A stretch of DNA of 64,000 nucleotides from Scenedesmus sp. ARA3 (Eukaryota; Chlorophyta; Chlorophyceae; Sphaeropleales; Scenedesmaceae), in NCBI GenBank assembly GCA_004335835.1, contig RWJK01001320.1, forward strand, positions 105,153-169,152, written 5' to 3'. The stretch's first letter is position 1. Every line of letters starts with the position of its first letter. A program made the translations under genes and the position numbers. Below are positions 34,789-45,879 of the stretch, one piece after another. Below the pieces are notes generated by a model. That model ran no database searches, was not told where the DNA came from, and saw only the letters and a list, made by a program, of their open reading frames with translations.

Positions 34789-34824
34789 AGAAACCCCTAG
34801 CACAGATCTGTGCTAGGGGTTTCT
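34789..34824. repeat. Perfect 36-bp palindrome, 18-bp arms, no spacer
   Basis: The left arm agaaacccctagcacaga (34789-34806) is exactly the reverse complement of the right arm (34807-34824), centred on AGATCT. It lies about 215 bp after the CLASRP stop codon. It may be a transcript-end hairpin or paired ends of a deleted element. Confidence 0.9.
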
Positions 34825-35580
34825 TGTGTGGCAAGCACGTTTGCGTGGCTGTGCGTAACGGGCCGAGCGGCGCTGGCCTGCCTGTGCATTGGTGTTGGTC
34901 CTCTCTGTGCTGGTGTAGCAGTGCGCGCTACAGCAGTTAGGGGCGGTACTTGCCGTTACAGAGGCTCTGAGCACTAGTAATAACATTTGTGCAACTGCGA
35001 CTGAGCTGTTGAACCATGGTGTAACCTCCTTGTCCATTGCACATGACGTCATCCAGGCAGTGTCTTGCAACCGCACCTTTCTTAATTATATGTTGGCCTG
35101 TCGCCTCAAAAGCCACACCTGAACGTTGCAAGCAACGGCAACTTGTATGCGATTGCAATCAAAACACAACAGGCAGCTGCCCGGACGTCAGTCCCGCTGG
35201 CTGATTGTACAAACCACAAAACTGCATTTATTGTGATGCCATATGTGCATGTAAGACAGTTGCTGTTACATGTGTCAGATACAGAATGCATCCAGAGCTT
35301 CACCGAATGCATGTGAAGGTATACGTACACCACGTGCAGCCGTCAGGCTCAGCTGAGGCTGCAAGAAGAAAGACTCATGTTGTACAGCAGGGCATGCATG
35401 CCATTGCACGGCTGAGACAGAGAGCTCTACCGCTGCGAGCACCAGCCCGGACCGCATGTACCTCACACTTGCGCGGACCACATGCGCGGACCACATGCAC
35501 CTCACACTTGCGCGCTGGCAGCTGCCTTGCCGCCCTTCGCACACCATCAAACAGCAGCCGTCTTGCAGCGCGTCCTTATG

Positions 35581-35585
35581 TTACA
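35581..35585 (-). terminator. Possible TGTAA poly(A) signal of the lipase gene
   Basis: TTACA on the plus strand is TGTAA on the gene's strand, about 120 nt beyond the stop codon. TGTAA is the common green-algal polyadenylation signal. Confidence 0.35.
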
Positions 35586-35704
35586 ATCATATCATACATA
35601 GCACTGCGCGCAGGGGCTTGCCCACGGCAGCCGCCAGCTAGCTAGCGCCGTGAGACGGCAGAACTACACGGCTCCTGGGTTCCAGAGCACCAAGGCTGTG
35701 CCAG

Positions 35705-38264
35705 TCAGCTGTCGTGCAGCTTTCCCAGCACCTCAAGCACGCTGCTGTACACGCGGTGCGCTGCATTGATGCCCCAAATGAAATCCAGGTGCTCGTAGTC
35801 GGGGAAGTGCTGGTGCAGCAGGATGTGGTGGCTTGGTAGCACCTGCAGCATCAGCTGCAGGTCTCTGGGGTCAGCCAGGCGGTCCTGACCACCTGCAGCC
35901 GCAACAACAGCAGCAGCAGCAGCAGAAGTTGGTACAGGATGGAAGGACAGCAGCAGCAGCTAGTGCAGCACCCAGAGTATAGCAGCAGCTGTCTTAGTAT
36001 CAAACCTGGCACACCTCATGCCAAAGCAGCGCTCATCTGGTACTTGGAATCCATTGCACTGATGCGTGTGCTTGACACTCTAAAAGCCAACCACCCGTGT
36101 CGGCTCCTGCAAAGCATATCTGCAGCACACATCACAGCCCTGCACAGCAGCGGCTGCAGCTTCTCAGCCGCCTGCCTCACCTGTGAACAGCACCAGGCTG
36201 TTGTCTATGGCTGACAGGTTGTACTGCGGAGGCACCAGCTGCCCATACACCGCCTGGTTGCAGGGCCGCGGCGTGTCCAGCAGGGTGCGGCAGGAGGTGC
36301 CATAATCATAGTGCCGCATGACGGCCTCGCCAGGCTGGCGTACCGCCTGCAAGTGGCAGTAAGTTGCAGGGTGAAGCATGGCAATCGAAAGTCGCGCAGG
36401 AAACATGAAGCAAAGAGGCAGCCACGACCTTGTTGACATCATGGGCAATGCCGCCTGCTCCAACATGCAGCAACAGTGCCTGCGGTTGTGTCACACAAGT
36501 AACAGCCGCTGGTTGTTTGCCCCTGGCTGCCGTTGTCGTTGCAAATACAACAGCCGCACACCCCCTGCCTCACCTGCGACCAGTGCGCCATGTTCTGCAC
36601 GCTGGTACCACTAGGGGTATAGTTCACGTACGTGGGCAGTCTCGCATGATCCAAGTTTGAGGGGTTGTAGCCGCAGATTGCTGCCAGGATGTTCACACAC
36701 AGCGCCGGCTGCAGCCTGCAGAGCTGCCCCTCCAGCCGGGCCAGCACCTCAATGCTGGGCATGAACTCGTGGAAGCCCAGCAGCGTGAAGATCTGCGGGT
36801 TATGTTATGTAAATTGTTATGTAACGAGTGGGTTGTTTTGAATGCCGGGTCAGCTGATGTTCTGTGCAGGGTCAGAATTTCCGTATGAAGTTGGCTGCGT
36901 GAATTCAGCAGTGGGAGTTCCAGGAAGAAGAACGCTGAAGCGTGTGCAACCCGCACAGTACATCCATGCAACATTGCCTGCACCAGCGCGTGGCCTGCTG
37001 GGGCGTAGTACACGTTTGACATGCAGATGCCGCTTGTCCTGTGTCTGGCAGTTGGTGTACACAAAAGAACGCCAGAACGCTAGAGAGCGTCGGCCTGCGC
37101 GCACCTGGTCTGTGTTGAGCTGCGCCAAGGTGAGCAGCGGAATGCTGTCAACATGCGTCACAAAGGCCACGGGCGCCAGCAGGATGGCAACCTGAGGCAC
37201 ACAGCAGCAGCAGGAGACGACAGCACATACACGGCTGCTTGTCATGGTATCCTCAGCATTGCACATGCAGATCCATGGCCAGCCACACCCTGTGCAAGAA
37301 AACCTGCAAAACATTGCAATCAGCAGCACCCCTGCGCAGCAGCATGCACACTGCTCAACAGCATCGGCTGTCATCCCCGGCATGCACAAACTGCTATCAT
37401 CCTGCCTGCCTAATGGCAGGCAGGGTGGCGTTAGTGCTACGGCTTCCGGTGATTTGCTGATGATCCTGCCTGCCTAACTGACTGCCGCCGCCGCACCTTC
37501 ACGCGCGCTGCCAGCTCAGAGCCCGCGTGGCTTGCCAGGAAAGCCAGCCCCAAAGTAGTGCCCTGCGAGTGGCCCACATATGCAACTTCACTCGCCCCGC
37601 TGGCCAGCAGCGCATAAGTCAGCATGGCCGGCAGGTCACGTGCTGCCATCTCGTCCCAAGAGAAGGCCCAGAACTTGGGGTCCAGCAGCTGCAGCGAGGT
37701 GTGGTTGCGCGAGAAGATGTTGCCGCGCACGTTGCCAAACCACACATCATAGCCTGCACATGCAGCGCGGCGCGACAAATCGAGTTTATGAGTTGACGCC
37801 TGTGAGGTTGCCTGTGAGGTTGATGGCTGCACTACGGCAGGCCGTGCAAGGATAATTGAGTCCACAAGATGGCTGAAGCTCATGGGAAGCTCTTACATCC
37901 CAGCAGCTGTGTTGGGCGCGGCTGTATTTGAGCACTTGCTGTGCTGCTGGCACAAGCATCGCACCCGCCAGCCAGATAAGCTTGCGCGCATGCTGCATAG
38001 TGCGCTATTACACATCCACCTAGTATAGCACACAGCTGGGCCCCTCACCTGCGTCTGCTAACAAGAAAGGCAAGCTGAAGCCAGGCCCATTCAGCACCCA
38101 ATCAGTGGCACTGCCCAGCAGCCCATGCTGCAGGTGCACCACAGGCCGCATGGCTGCGCCTGCAGCTGCAGTGCCTGCTGCTGCTCTGCTGCTGCGTGCT
38201 TGCAGCCTGCTGCTGTGCCTGCTGCTCCACGGCCAGGACAGCAGATGTCTAGCTGGAGCATGCG

Positions 38265-38307
<43 letters not shown>

Positions 38308-38653
38308 GCCGTGTGGCATTCTGAACATCCGTAGTATGTAACCATCTACAGTTTCTACGAAGTGCTCTTCTAGAGGGTAGCCGTGAGATACAACTAGGTC
38401 TTTGCCGCAGAGCAAGTCAGCAAGTTGGACAAACACAGCAGGTCAGAACTGTGCTGCTGCCGCACGTGTAGCGCTGCATGTTGCCGAGCTGCCTCACACC
38501 TGCCATGCGAGCGTACAGTCTTCCTTGTTCATCACGCGCTGGTGCAGTGGGAGCAGGCAAGTCTGCCGAGTACTGATGACTTGCCAGCAAAAGCAGCAGC
38601 ACCAGGGCACACAGCACCACGGAGGCAGCTGCAGCATGTCGGTTCCGCATCAT
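35705..38653 (-). CDS. Acid lipase-like alpha/beta hydrolase, 7 exons, 473 aa
   Basis: Member of the lysosomal acid lipase / gastric lipase family, acting on triacylglycerol or sterol esters. Exons 38500-38653, 38049-38399, 37497-37753, 37105-37191, 36574-36792, 36181-36346 and 35705-35892. The N-terminus has a hydrophobic stretch (SVVLCALVLLLLLAS), a signal peptide or anchor. Then come SHGYPLEEHFVETVDGYIL, LQHGLLGSATDWVLNGP and GYDVWFGNVRGNIFSR. The catalytic triad is S231 in GHSQG, D415 in GGQDRLAD and H446 in DYEHLDFIWG. SPAGTSVQN-type SGTSVQNMAHWSQ is also typical. It is about 75 residues longer than human LIPA, partly from a run of 12 Gln after residue 75. The exon 2 acceptor (GGCAAAG at 38400) is unusual and chosen because it is the only one that stays in phase; the N-terminal junction is less sure than the rest. 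Confidence 0.88.
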
Positions 38654-39223
38654 TTCTCCAATGCTTATACATAAACTGAAATCGTGTGCAATGTCAACAT
38701 GATGCGCGCCGGTGCTGATGTATTGGTTCGGCAATTGCCTTGTTTTGCTATGAACAAGGTTCCATTGACATCGAATGCATCTGTGAGACCAAATAACATG
38801 CTCTGGTGGAAAGATCGGCAGCAATAGGTCGGCTGGTGCGCCGACCAGGGTTCCACGTCAGCTTTCTTTGAAGGTGACAGGTGACTAATATCAGCACGCT
38901 CTGCGGCGTACACCTTGCGAACGCAAATTCACGCATGCTCTTTTCGTAGAGGTAGTGGTAACCTGTTAATCCATGTGCCTTGCATGCTGCGTTGGGCATG
39001 CGCAATGTCGCAACGGTCGGCAGCAGGCTGTCTGACAAAGGGGTGCAAGTTGAAGTTCACTGCAGTTCATGCCGCCATCACCAAATGACGTTTGGTGATT
39101 TCAGGCCCTGACGCCAGCCTCCTGATTCGTCGCCATAAGAAGGCAGGCTGGGACTGTCGCAATGCTCACAGCGCAAGACCTTCACAAACATTGGACACCT
39201 ATCTGTGGCTGTTGAAAGCAGCA

Positions 39224-39254
<31 letters not shown>

Positions 39255-39661
39255 TTCACAGAGTCTACGTGCAGCTGCCCAGACCCAGCCTTTGTATGAC
39301 TGGATTATCCACTCGTACATCATGCAAGTGTTACTCAAACCACTCCTCGCGTACGCAACCTGCTCGCTCTGCCCCGTCCCACAAGATATGCACACTCTCA
39401 CACCGGCACCGTACTGCACCAGAGTTAATTTGACTGCCACCCAAGTAGGGTGTGGCAAGAAGAGCTTCAGAATGCAATCCCAGACCTGCAAGGCATGCCA
39501 ACAAGTGCTTGTCAGCAGAGACTCCAAAAGCGCCACAGGTTCAGGCCCAGCTAGACCCCAGACGCAGGCCAGCCACCTGAAGCTCAGGCCTCTCTCTCCC
39601 TGCCACATCACCACAACATTCCGAGCCTGCTGAACCTCAGATCCGTTAGAACCTCAGGTTT
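38654..39661. other. Upstream region of the lipase gene and 3' flank of CHLM
   Basis: About 1 kb with no recognised exon. A CAGCAG run lies at 39223-39250. It should contain the lipase promoter and the CHLM 3' UTR. Confidence 0.4.
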
Positions 39662-42483
39662 TCAGGCCTTGACCGCCTCCAGCAGGCGTGAGAAGTAGAA
39701 CTTGGTGGCTGTCATCTCGCGCTTGACCACCTTGAAGCCAGCAGCCTGCAGGCTGGCCTCCACGTCAGCCTCAGCATGCAGGTACGCGCGCGTGGCCTGG
39801 AGCAGCAGGCAGCAGAAGCAGCAGCAGCAGCAGCAGCAGGGTGTCAGCAACAGCTTGAGTAATAGATGTGTAGAACGACATCTGCAGGACGCTGCTGTGT
39901 TTGATGTGGTTATCATGAGCCTCCTCAAGACACAAGTCATCCGCACCTGCAGCACAATGTACCCCCTATTGCTGTCCTATCCTGCTGTCGTGCAGCAGCG
40001 GCCAGCACCATAGACTGTAGACTGAGAGCTGACATTGTACATGTAAGCAACAGACTGTGAAACACACCTTGGAGGGGCCGGGGAAGAGCTCTCCAATGCG
40101 CTTGAGCACCGAGTAGTAAGGCGTCTTGGGCGCAAAGCTGATGATGAGCCGCTGCTCCGCGAGGCTGGCCAGGTGGCCGATCATGGCGTCAGCCTTGTCC
40201 TGGGGGTAGTGGATCATCACGTCCAGGCAGGTCACGGTGTGGTACTTGCCGGTCACAGACCTGCGGCAGCAGCAGCGAGCCAGATTGGTTAGTAATGTTT
40301 GGTTACAGTACAGGTAGTGCTTTCACAACCAGCACAGCCACTAGTTGCGTCCTTGGGACAACTCCAGCAGATTGTGCTGTAGCTGTCGCTGTTCACTCCA
40401 AGCAGCCAGCGCACTGCTGCAGCTCATGTTAACGGCTCACCTTCATAGCAGCTGCTAGTTGCTAGTTTCTGCTGCTGCTGAAACCTTCCATTCCCTCTCC
40501 TGTCCCCCAGCCGCCACTCACTCAAGGTCCATGGCCTCAAACTTAGGGGGCGTGGCTGGTGCAGCAGCGCCCGCAGCAACAGCCGCCTCGTAGCGCTTCT
40601 GCGCCTCTCCTGCCATGGCTGCGCTGATGTCGGAGGCTGACACGGCAGCGCCACGCAGCGCCAGCGGGATGGCCAGCGAGCCTGCAGGGTGACGCAGCAA
40701 CAGCAGCGGCGTGAGGGAGTGTAGCAGTGTGAAGAGCTGACCGTGCCGCACAGTGCACTTTGACGTTGCATGTATCATCAAGCGAGGAGTGGCATACAAC
40801 CTTAGGGCCTGTGGAGGACGCATAAGCAGATGGCTGGCCGCTAGCTGGTGTGTGTCCGCGCTACACTGTTCAGCACAGTCATTGCTCGCAACCCTTCAAC
40901 GCCCGCTGCGCACCTGTGCGTTGGACAATGGTGTCTCCCAGCCTGCCCTCCGCATCCATCCAGCACAGCACCCATTCAAACCCAACATCTACAAGCACAC
41001 ATCGACCCAGCCGCACCTGTGCCGCAGCCTGCATCGGCAACGGATGTGCCGGCCAAACCTCCCTCCGCATCTAGCCCAGCACGCAAACAAACACACCCCT
41101 TTATTTACAACAATCACCGACAAGCACACATCAACCCAGCCGCACCTGTGCCGCAGCCTGCATCAGCCACGGATGTGCCTGCCAGGCCTCCCTCCGTGTC
41201 CAGCCAGCCCAGCACCTTCTCCACGGTCTGCGCGTGGCCCTGCCTGATGTCCAGCTGCACCTTGTTCACCTCGTCAGTCTCGCCGTAGATCTTCTGCCAG
41301 CGGTTGAAGCCCTCGGTGTTGAAGTAGGTCTTGACCTGAGGGGGACAAGGTGAGGGCGGGAGTTGCATGCGTGAGGCGGGTGGGGTGTGCAGGTGTGAGA
41401 ATAAAAGAGTTACAGGGTGACGGGACGCTGGTGTTGAAGTAGGTCTTGACCTGAAGCGTGTGGGAGGATTTCAGGGTGGGAGTGCAGGAACGCAGGCATG
41501 AGGGTGGAGGTGGATGTGTGTGCCGGTGTGAGCAAGTGGAGGAGTTATAGCAGATGGTGGGATGCTGTGCCGGCACTGTCAGCATCACAAGCCAGGAAGC
41601 TGGGTTGTTGTGACGTGGTGAGACAGCTGGATGCTAGCAGGGCGCGGTGCCCTCCGCTGCTGCTGGCACAGTCGCTATCCAGGGCTGAAGCAAGGAAACG
41701 CGAGGGGTTTGCCACAACGTTAAGCGCGGCGTCAGATGGCCAATCACTGTGCTGAGCCAAGACCTGAGGACAAGCAGGCTGATGGTGTGCTTCTGTTCTT
41801 GAACAACTGGCAGGCTGTCTGACCAAAGCAGCAAGCTACCAAGAAATACAACTCGACAGCTGCAGCTGTTGTGCTGGTGGTGGTGCTCACCGCCTCCAGC
41901 TCATCGCCATCTGTTGATGCCATCTGCTGCTCACGCCTGCAGCCAATACATCCGCACACAAGGGCCAATGAGCAGTTGAACCAACGTTTGCTGGCAGTGA
42001 GCAGGTAGCTCTGCTCTGTCCTGAAGTCCTGAGGTTTGGACAAGCAGTGCATTCTATCAGGCTACAGTGCAAGGACCAACAGCACCTGATTGGCGTGCAT
42101 ACAGCATTCAGCCTCTTTGAAGATGAATACGCAACAGCTTTGTGTGCTGTTCGATGTACAAACATGTGCGCAGCTGCCCCAACCGCAGCAACCCACCTCT
42201 TCTGTGGGTCTGCTGCCACAAGCAGCGCTCCCAGGCCAACAACTGCAGCGCCGCTGCCAGCAGCCAGACCCATGTCCATGCCAGACTGGAGCACCTCTGT
42301 TGCTGCATGTGCTGCTGGTGCACACACGGCTGCTGCTGCCAGTACTGCTGCTGCCACTTGCTGCACATTTGAGACTTGCTGCTGCTGGGCCCGGCACTGC
42401 ACTGCACGCACGCGAGGTGCCGCCCGGTTTGCAGAGGCAAATGCCTTCACCCTGCCATTTGTCTTGTTTGCCAGAGCCTGCAT
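39662..42483 (-). CDS. CHLM: Mg-protoporphyrin IX O-methyltransferase, 6 exons, 336 aa
   Basis: Methylates Mg-protoporphyrin IX with S-adenosylmethionine in chlorophyll synthesis, at chloroplast membranes. Exons 42197-42483, 41891-41936, 41146-41335, 40522-40681, 40068-40260 and 39662-39796 keep phase to TGA. The N-terminus (MQALANKTNGRVKAFASANRAAPRVRAVQ) looks like an algal chloroplast transit peptide. A hydrophobic Ala/Gly stretch follows. The catalytic part starts YFNTEGFNRWQKIYGETDEVNKVQLDIRQGH. The SAM motif I is VADAGCGTGSLAIPLA (about residues 167-182). Later come VSASDISAAM, YHTVTCLDVMIHYPQDKA and LIISFAPKTPYYSVLKRIGELFPGPSK, all CHLM signatures. Both sides of exon 3 carry duplicated exon-edge sequence in the adjoining introns. 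Confidence in identity is very high. Confidence 0.96.
40930..41100 (-). repeat. Intronic copy of the CHLM exon 3 3' edge and donor site
   Basis: A tandem unit of about 130 bp repeats from about 41222 down to 40930. The copy at about 41012-41075 reads LDAEGGLAGTSVADAGCGTG where the real exon reads LDTEGGLAGTSVADAGCGTG, and it keeps the ACAG/GTGCGG donor. Seven of the eight base changes I count across the last 18 codons are synonymous. A 4-nt deletion breaks the frame just upstream. Confidence 0.9.
41431..41455 (-). repeat. Intronic copy of the CHLM exon 3 5' edge
   Basis: Twenty-five bases at 41431-41455 match 41316-41340, the start of exon 3 with its acceptor, at an offset of 115 bp. The copy encodes VKTYFNT after CAG, as the real exon does. 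Weaker similarity continues into the intron on both copies. Confidence 0.85.
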
Positions 42484-43340
42484 GTTTGCTGGTGGCCTGG
42501 TGACTCTCGAATGGCAATCCGCACCACAAAGTCGAGCAGGCAGTCACGCAGGCGAACGAAGCAGCGAGTACTTGTAATGGGAAGCAGAAGGTGTTTCTTC
42601 AGGTGTGTAACCGAGAGCTCATGTGGCGTGTGCACGCAATTGTCATTCGAGTAACACATTTTGCAGATCCCGGCGACTCAGACAGATCGGAATGCGCGCG
42701 GTACTAGAAATGCTCTCTTAACAACCGGATAAAGCTATTACAAGGCGCTAGCACGAGCATGGTAGCACGCGAACTCTGAGCCTCTGCCGGTAGACTGGGG
42801 CCTCTCAGGCTTTCTCGCTGCAAAGGAATGAGCCACTCTGTACAGCTGAGCATGTGCCAAGAATCATTCGAAACCCTTAACGCATAGTTCATCTGGGGAA
42901 ATGCCAAGCTGGACTGATCAGTGCAGAGACACATGCGCCATTGGTGCCTAGCAGCACCAATGTCACCCAGCAGATTTGAGCCATGGTTGATTACGTCTGC
43001 TGCACTGTCAAGAGACTCAGCAGCCCAACGCCTGAAGCACATGGTCAGCAGGGCGCGCTGTCGCACTGCCGCACAAAGTGGCAACTTGCGCCACACCCCT
43101 TGCCAGCTGCACCAATGAATGCGTTACGACCTTTCTCAGACTGTTACCCTGGAATTGCTGACAGACCATTTACCAGCACAAAAAGCGCCCGACCATACAC
43201 CAGCACTGACAAGCACAACGCCTGCATTGCTCCTAACCTACGTCTTACACCCAAACACGCAGCTGCACCTGGAAATGCTGCTGCTGCTCTCGCTCCAGTT
43301 GCCTGAACTAACCCTGCACACTTCGCACCCCAGCCGCAGC
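42484..43340. other. CHLM upstream region and 3' flank of the Cgr1-like gene
   Basis: No exon recognised. A TTACA (TGTAA on the minus strand) lies at 43245, about 92 nt beyond the Cgr1-like stop. The rest is presumed CHLM promoter. Confidence 0.4.
43245..43249 (-). terminator. Possible TGTAA poly(A) signal of the Cgr1-like gene
   Basis: TTACA on the plus strand, about 92 nt beyond the stop codon on the gene's strand. Confidence 0.35.
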
Positions 43341-45282
43341 TCAGCTGTTGGTGTCTGCTGTGCGCAGCAGCTTGCGCTGCTTCTTGCTCTTCAGCATCTT
43401 CTTGACTGTGGCAGCGTTGGTGATCTGCAAACAGATCAAAAAGCACACAGCAGATGGTCAGGTGCTGAGTGACAAGCACAACCAGCCTGCTGCCATGATG
43501 TGGTACTGACGCGGAACAGCATGCACGGCGGGTGTGCTTGCTATGCTGCAGATATTGTGTGGTTGTGGTTGCCATATGCATTTGCAAGGCTGGGCTAGCT
43601 GGCCTGACCCTGTCAGGCGCATGCCTGCACAGCTGTGACACCCCTGTGCTCCTGCACAGCTGTGACACCCCTGTGCTCCTGCACAGCTGTGACACCCCTG
43701 TGCTCGACTGCAGCTCCTGGCACCAAGCAGCTGCCTCCAAGCGACATGCCAGCTAATGGCCACAAGCTGCAATGTAGGGACATGCATCTCTGCCAGCTGT
43801 TGCGCAAGCAAGCAAGCCTTGAGGCATCACTAACAGCTGCCAGCAGCTGCCAGCGGCCGCATCGTTCGCCTCACCTTCTGCACAACTGCGCTCTTCTCCT
43901 GGTTCTGCTTCTTGCGGTCCTTGACTGCCTGCCGGTGCTTCGCCGCAGCCTGCAGGAATGAAGGCCAGAGGCGCATGAAGTGAGTGATTTCGCAGATTGT
44001 CGCCATGACTCAGCAAGCTTTTGTGGTTCAGCCAGCTGACTCTCATGCCAATCAACTTTGAGTTGCACATGTTGCACAAGTTGAGCTAGAGCACCACATG
44101 CACACAATTGCCTCAGATAGGCGACATGAACAGGCAACCCTAACTGCCCCCAACACCACGTGTCCTGGCATGTGTTACGGCTGCTTTGGCTGTGGCAACT
44201 GCTAGCCTGCAAGTGCTGCCGCATGTGTCCTTGAATGCCACAGCCGAAGCAGCCATGACAGCGATATCTGCATCCGCTGTTATGCCGCTGCACTGCTGAT
44301 CTGCTGCTGCAAGCCACAGCTTCTGTAGAGACTCTGCAGATGTCAGCTGTCAACATCTGCGTGGTACATTGCTAACTACCGTCAGCAGTGCACAGCCCAG
44401 CTCTATGCCGGCGCCCCGCACCTTGCGCTTCTCCTTGTGCGCGTCCACTGCCGCCTGCTTCTGCTCCTGGAAGGCCTTCTTCAGCGCCTTGGCCTGCATC
44501 TTCTTCTCCCAGCTGCTGCCCAGCACCGCGTTCTTGTCCGCGCTGGCGCGCTTCTCCGCCTCACCCTTCCAGGTCTTGCCAGACACCTGCAGCGCCGCGA
44601 CACGACAGCCGTAACATGGCAAAATACTCAGGGCTTGAGGAATGTCAGCACGTAGAGAATTGCTGCACGAAACACGGAAAAAAGGTACATTGCCTCCAGC
44701 TGTGCAAACGGAGTCAGGCTGCCATGCGCGCTGCAGTGGTGGTGCCGCCAGCAACATGAACCTGGCAGAAGTTCAAGCACGCACCGCACACATGCAGCAA
44801 AAGTGCAGGCATTGCAACTGAACACCACTTTGCCTCATTGGCTGAACACTGCAAACTTACACACAGAAGCACATGCATGACGCCTGCATGCTGCCAGCCA
44901 GGCTGGCTGCTGCTGCTGCCACTGCACATCTTGCAATCCAGGCCTACACAGCTGATGTCAGCCTACACCAGCACGTGAAGATTACAACGCACACCATACC
45001 AGTGCCACTCACGTTGCGATAGGCGACACCTTCAGCTCTTTGCCGCTTCACTGCTGGTGCTATTTCTGTGTCGTCCCCATCATGCTCCATGGCCATCGGC
45101 TGCTCCTCTGGCTGCTGCTGTGCTCGTAAAATCTTTTCATATGTGCTTTTGCCGCTCTTTACAGGCTTGACCTTGTAGCCGCGAGGCCCGAGAGAAGCAT
45201 GCCGCAAGTCCAGAGCCTCTTTTATCTCCACCTGCTTTGGCTCCCATTCTTTGCGCTTTCTGCTGCCACTTTGTTCTGCCAT
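43341..45282 (-). CDS. Cgr1/CCDC86-family ribosome biogenesis protein, 4 exons, 197 aa
   Basis: Small, very basic nucleolar protein; yeast Cgr1 is needed for 60S subunit rRNA processing. Exons 45013-45282, 44422-44586, 43875-43949 and 43341-43424 all join in phase 0 and end at TGA. The family core is VSGKTWKGEAEKRASADKNAVLGSSWEKKMQAKALKKAFQE (from about residue 91), corresponding to the VSGKxWK...SWEKKMxxRxxKK motif of CCDC86 and Cgr1. The end ITNAATVKKMLKSKKQRKLLRTADT matches the family's ITNPAKLKRLKKKQLR-type C-terminus. The first exon is a charged, unconserved leader with a likely nuclear signal (SGSRKRKEW). The third intron carries a three-copy minisatellite. Confidence 0.88.
43627..43707. 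repeat. Three tandem copies of a 27-bp unit
   Basis: The unit includes cacagctgtgacacccctgt. Three nearly identical copies lie in the last intron of the Cgr1-like gene. Confidence 0.9.
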
Positions 45283-45879
45283 ACTATGTGTCTGTAAAGC
45301 AGACGAAAGAGCGGGCGAGTGTAAGCACAGCGACCGGAACTATGGCTTCTGACGGCCAGGCAGTAAAGCGAGCGCTGCAAGTGCTTGTTCTGGGAATACT
45401 CTGCGATCATGTGTAGCATGCAGCTCTTGATGCTGGCCACACTTCTCAGCAGTTGTCAGTTCCTTTTCGTGACATGACACGGGTTGAGGGTTTTGGTGCG
45501 CACTGCACGGGATGCTCTGACACTGCTTGTTGGCTTTGTAGTTTCCACTTTGCAGCCTGCCTAGCGCCTGATGCTGTTATGCCACGATGCACTGCGTTTT
45601 TGAGCAGGGCGCGAAGTCTGCGCCGCCGCTCACTGGGCATGCAGCCCTGGTCGAGACCGGTCGAAGACCAAATGCATATTCCAACACCTGTCTGCTGCAA
45701 TGTGGCGTACTATTGCCAAGTCTGCTGACTCCCCACCACCGCTATGTACGTCCAATAAGATAAGCGTAGCGTGTCTGTTACATCGGCAGGGCTATAACTC
45801 AGGCAGGCCCCGCTACACCGGCGCACCCGCTCAGCACAGCAGCTGCTGCGCCTCTGCAGAGGTGTGCGTGCGCTCCTGC
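45283..45879. other. Upstream region of the Cgr1-like gene and 3' flank of RPS7
   Basis: About 600 bp, no exon recognised. It holds the Cgr1-like promoter and the eS7 3' UTR, whose likely poly(A) signal is at 45778. Confidence 0.45.
45778..45782 (-). terminator. Possible TGTAA poly(A) signal of RPS7
   Basis: TTACA on the plus strand, about 98 nt beyond the eS7 stop codon. Confidence 0.4.

Larger units (their letters stand above)
34575..35704. other. 3' flanks of two convergent genes
   Basis: It holds the end of the CLASRP-like transcript and the 3' UTR of the minus-strand lipase gene. It contains a 36-bp palindrome at 34789-34824 and a TTACA at 35581. No exon was recognised. Confidence 0.45.

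Noticed and set aside
39223..39250. CAG-repeat frame between the lipase and CHLM genes
   Set aside because: A short poly-Gln or poly-Ala frame with no conserved flanks.
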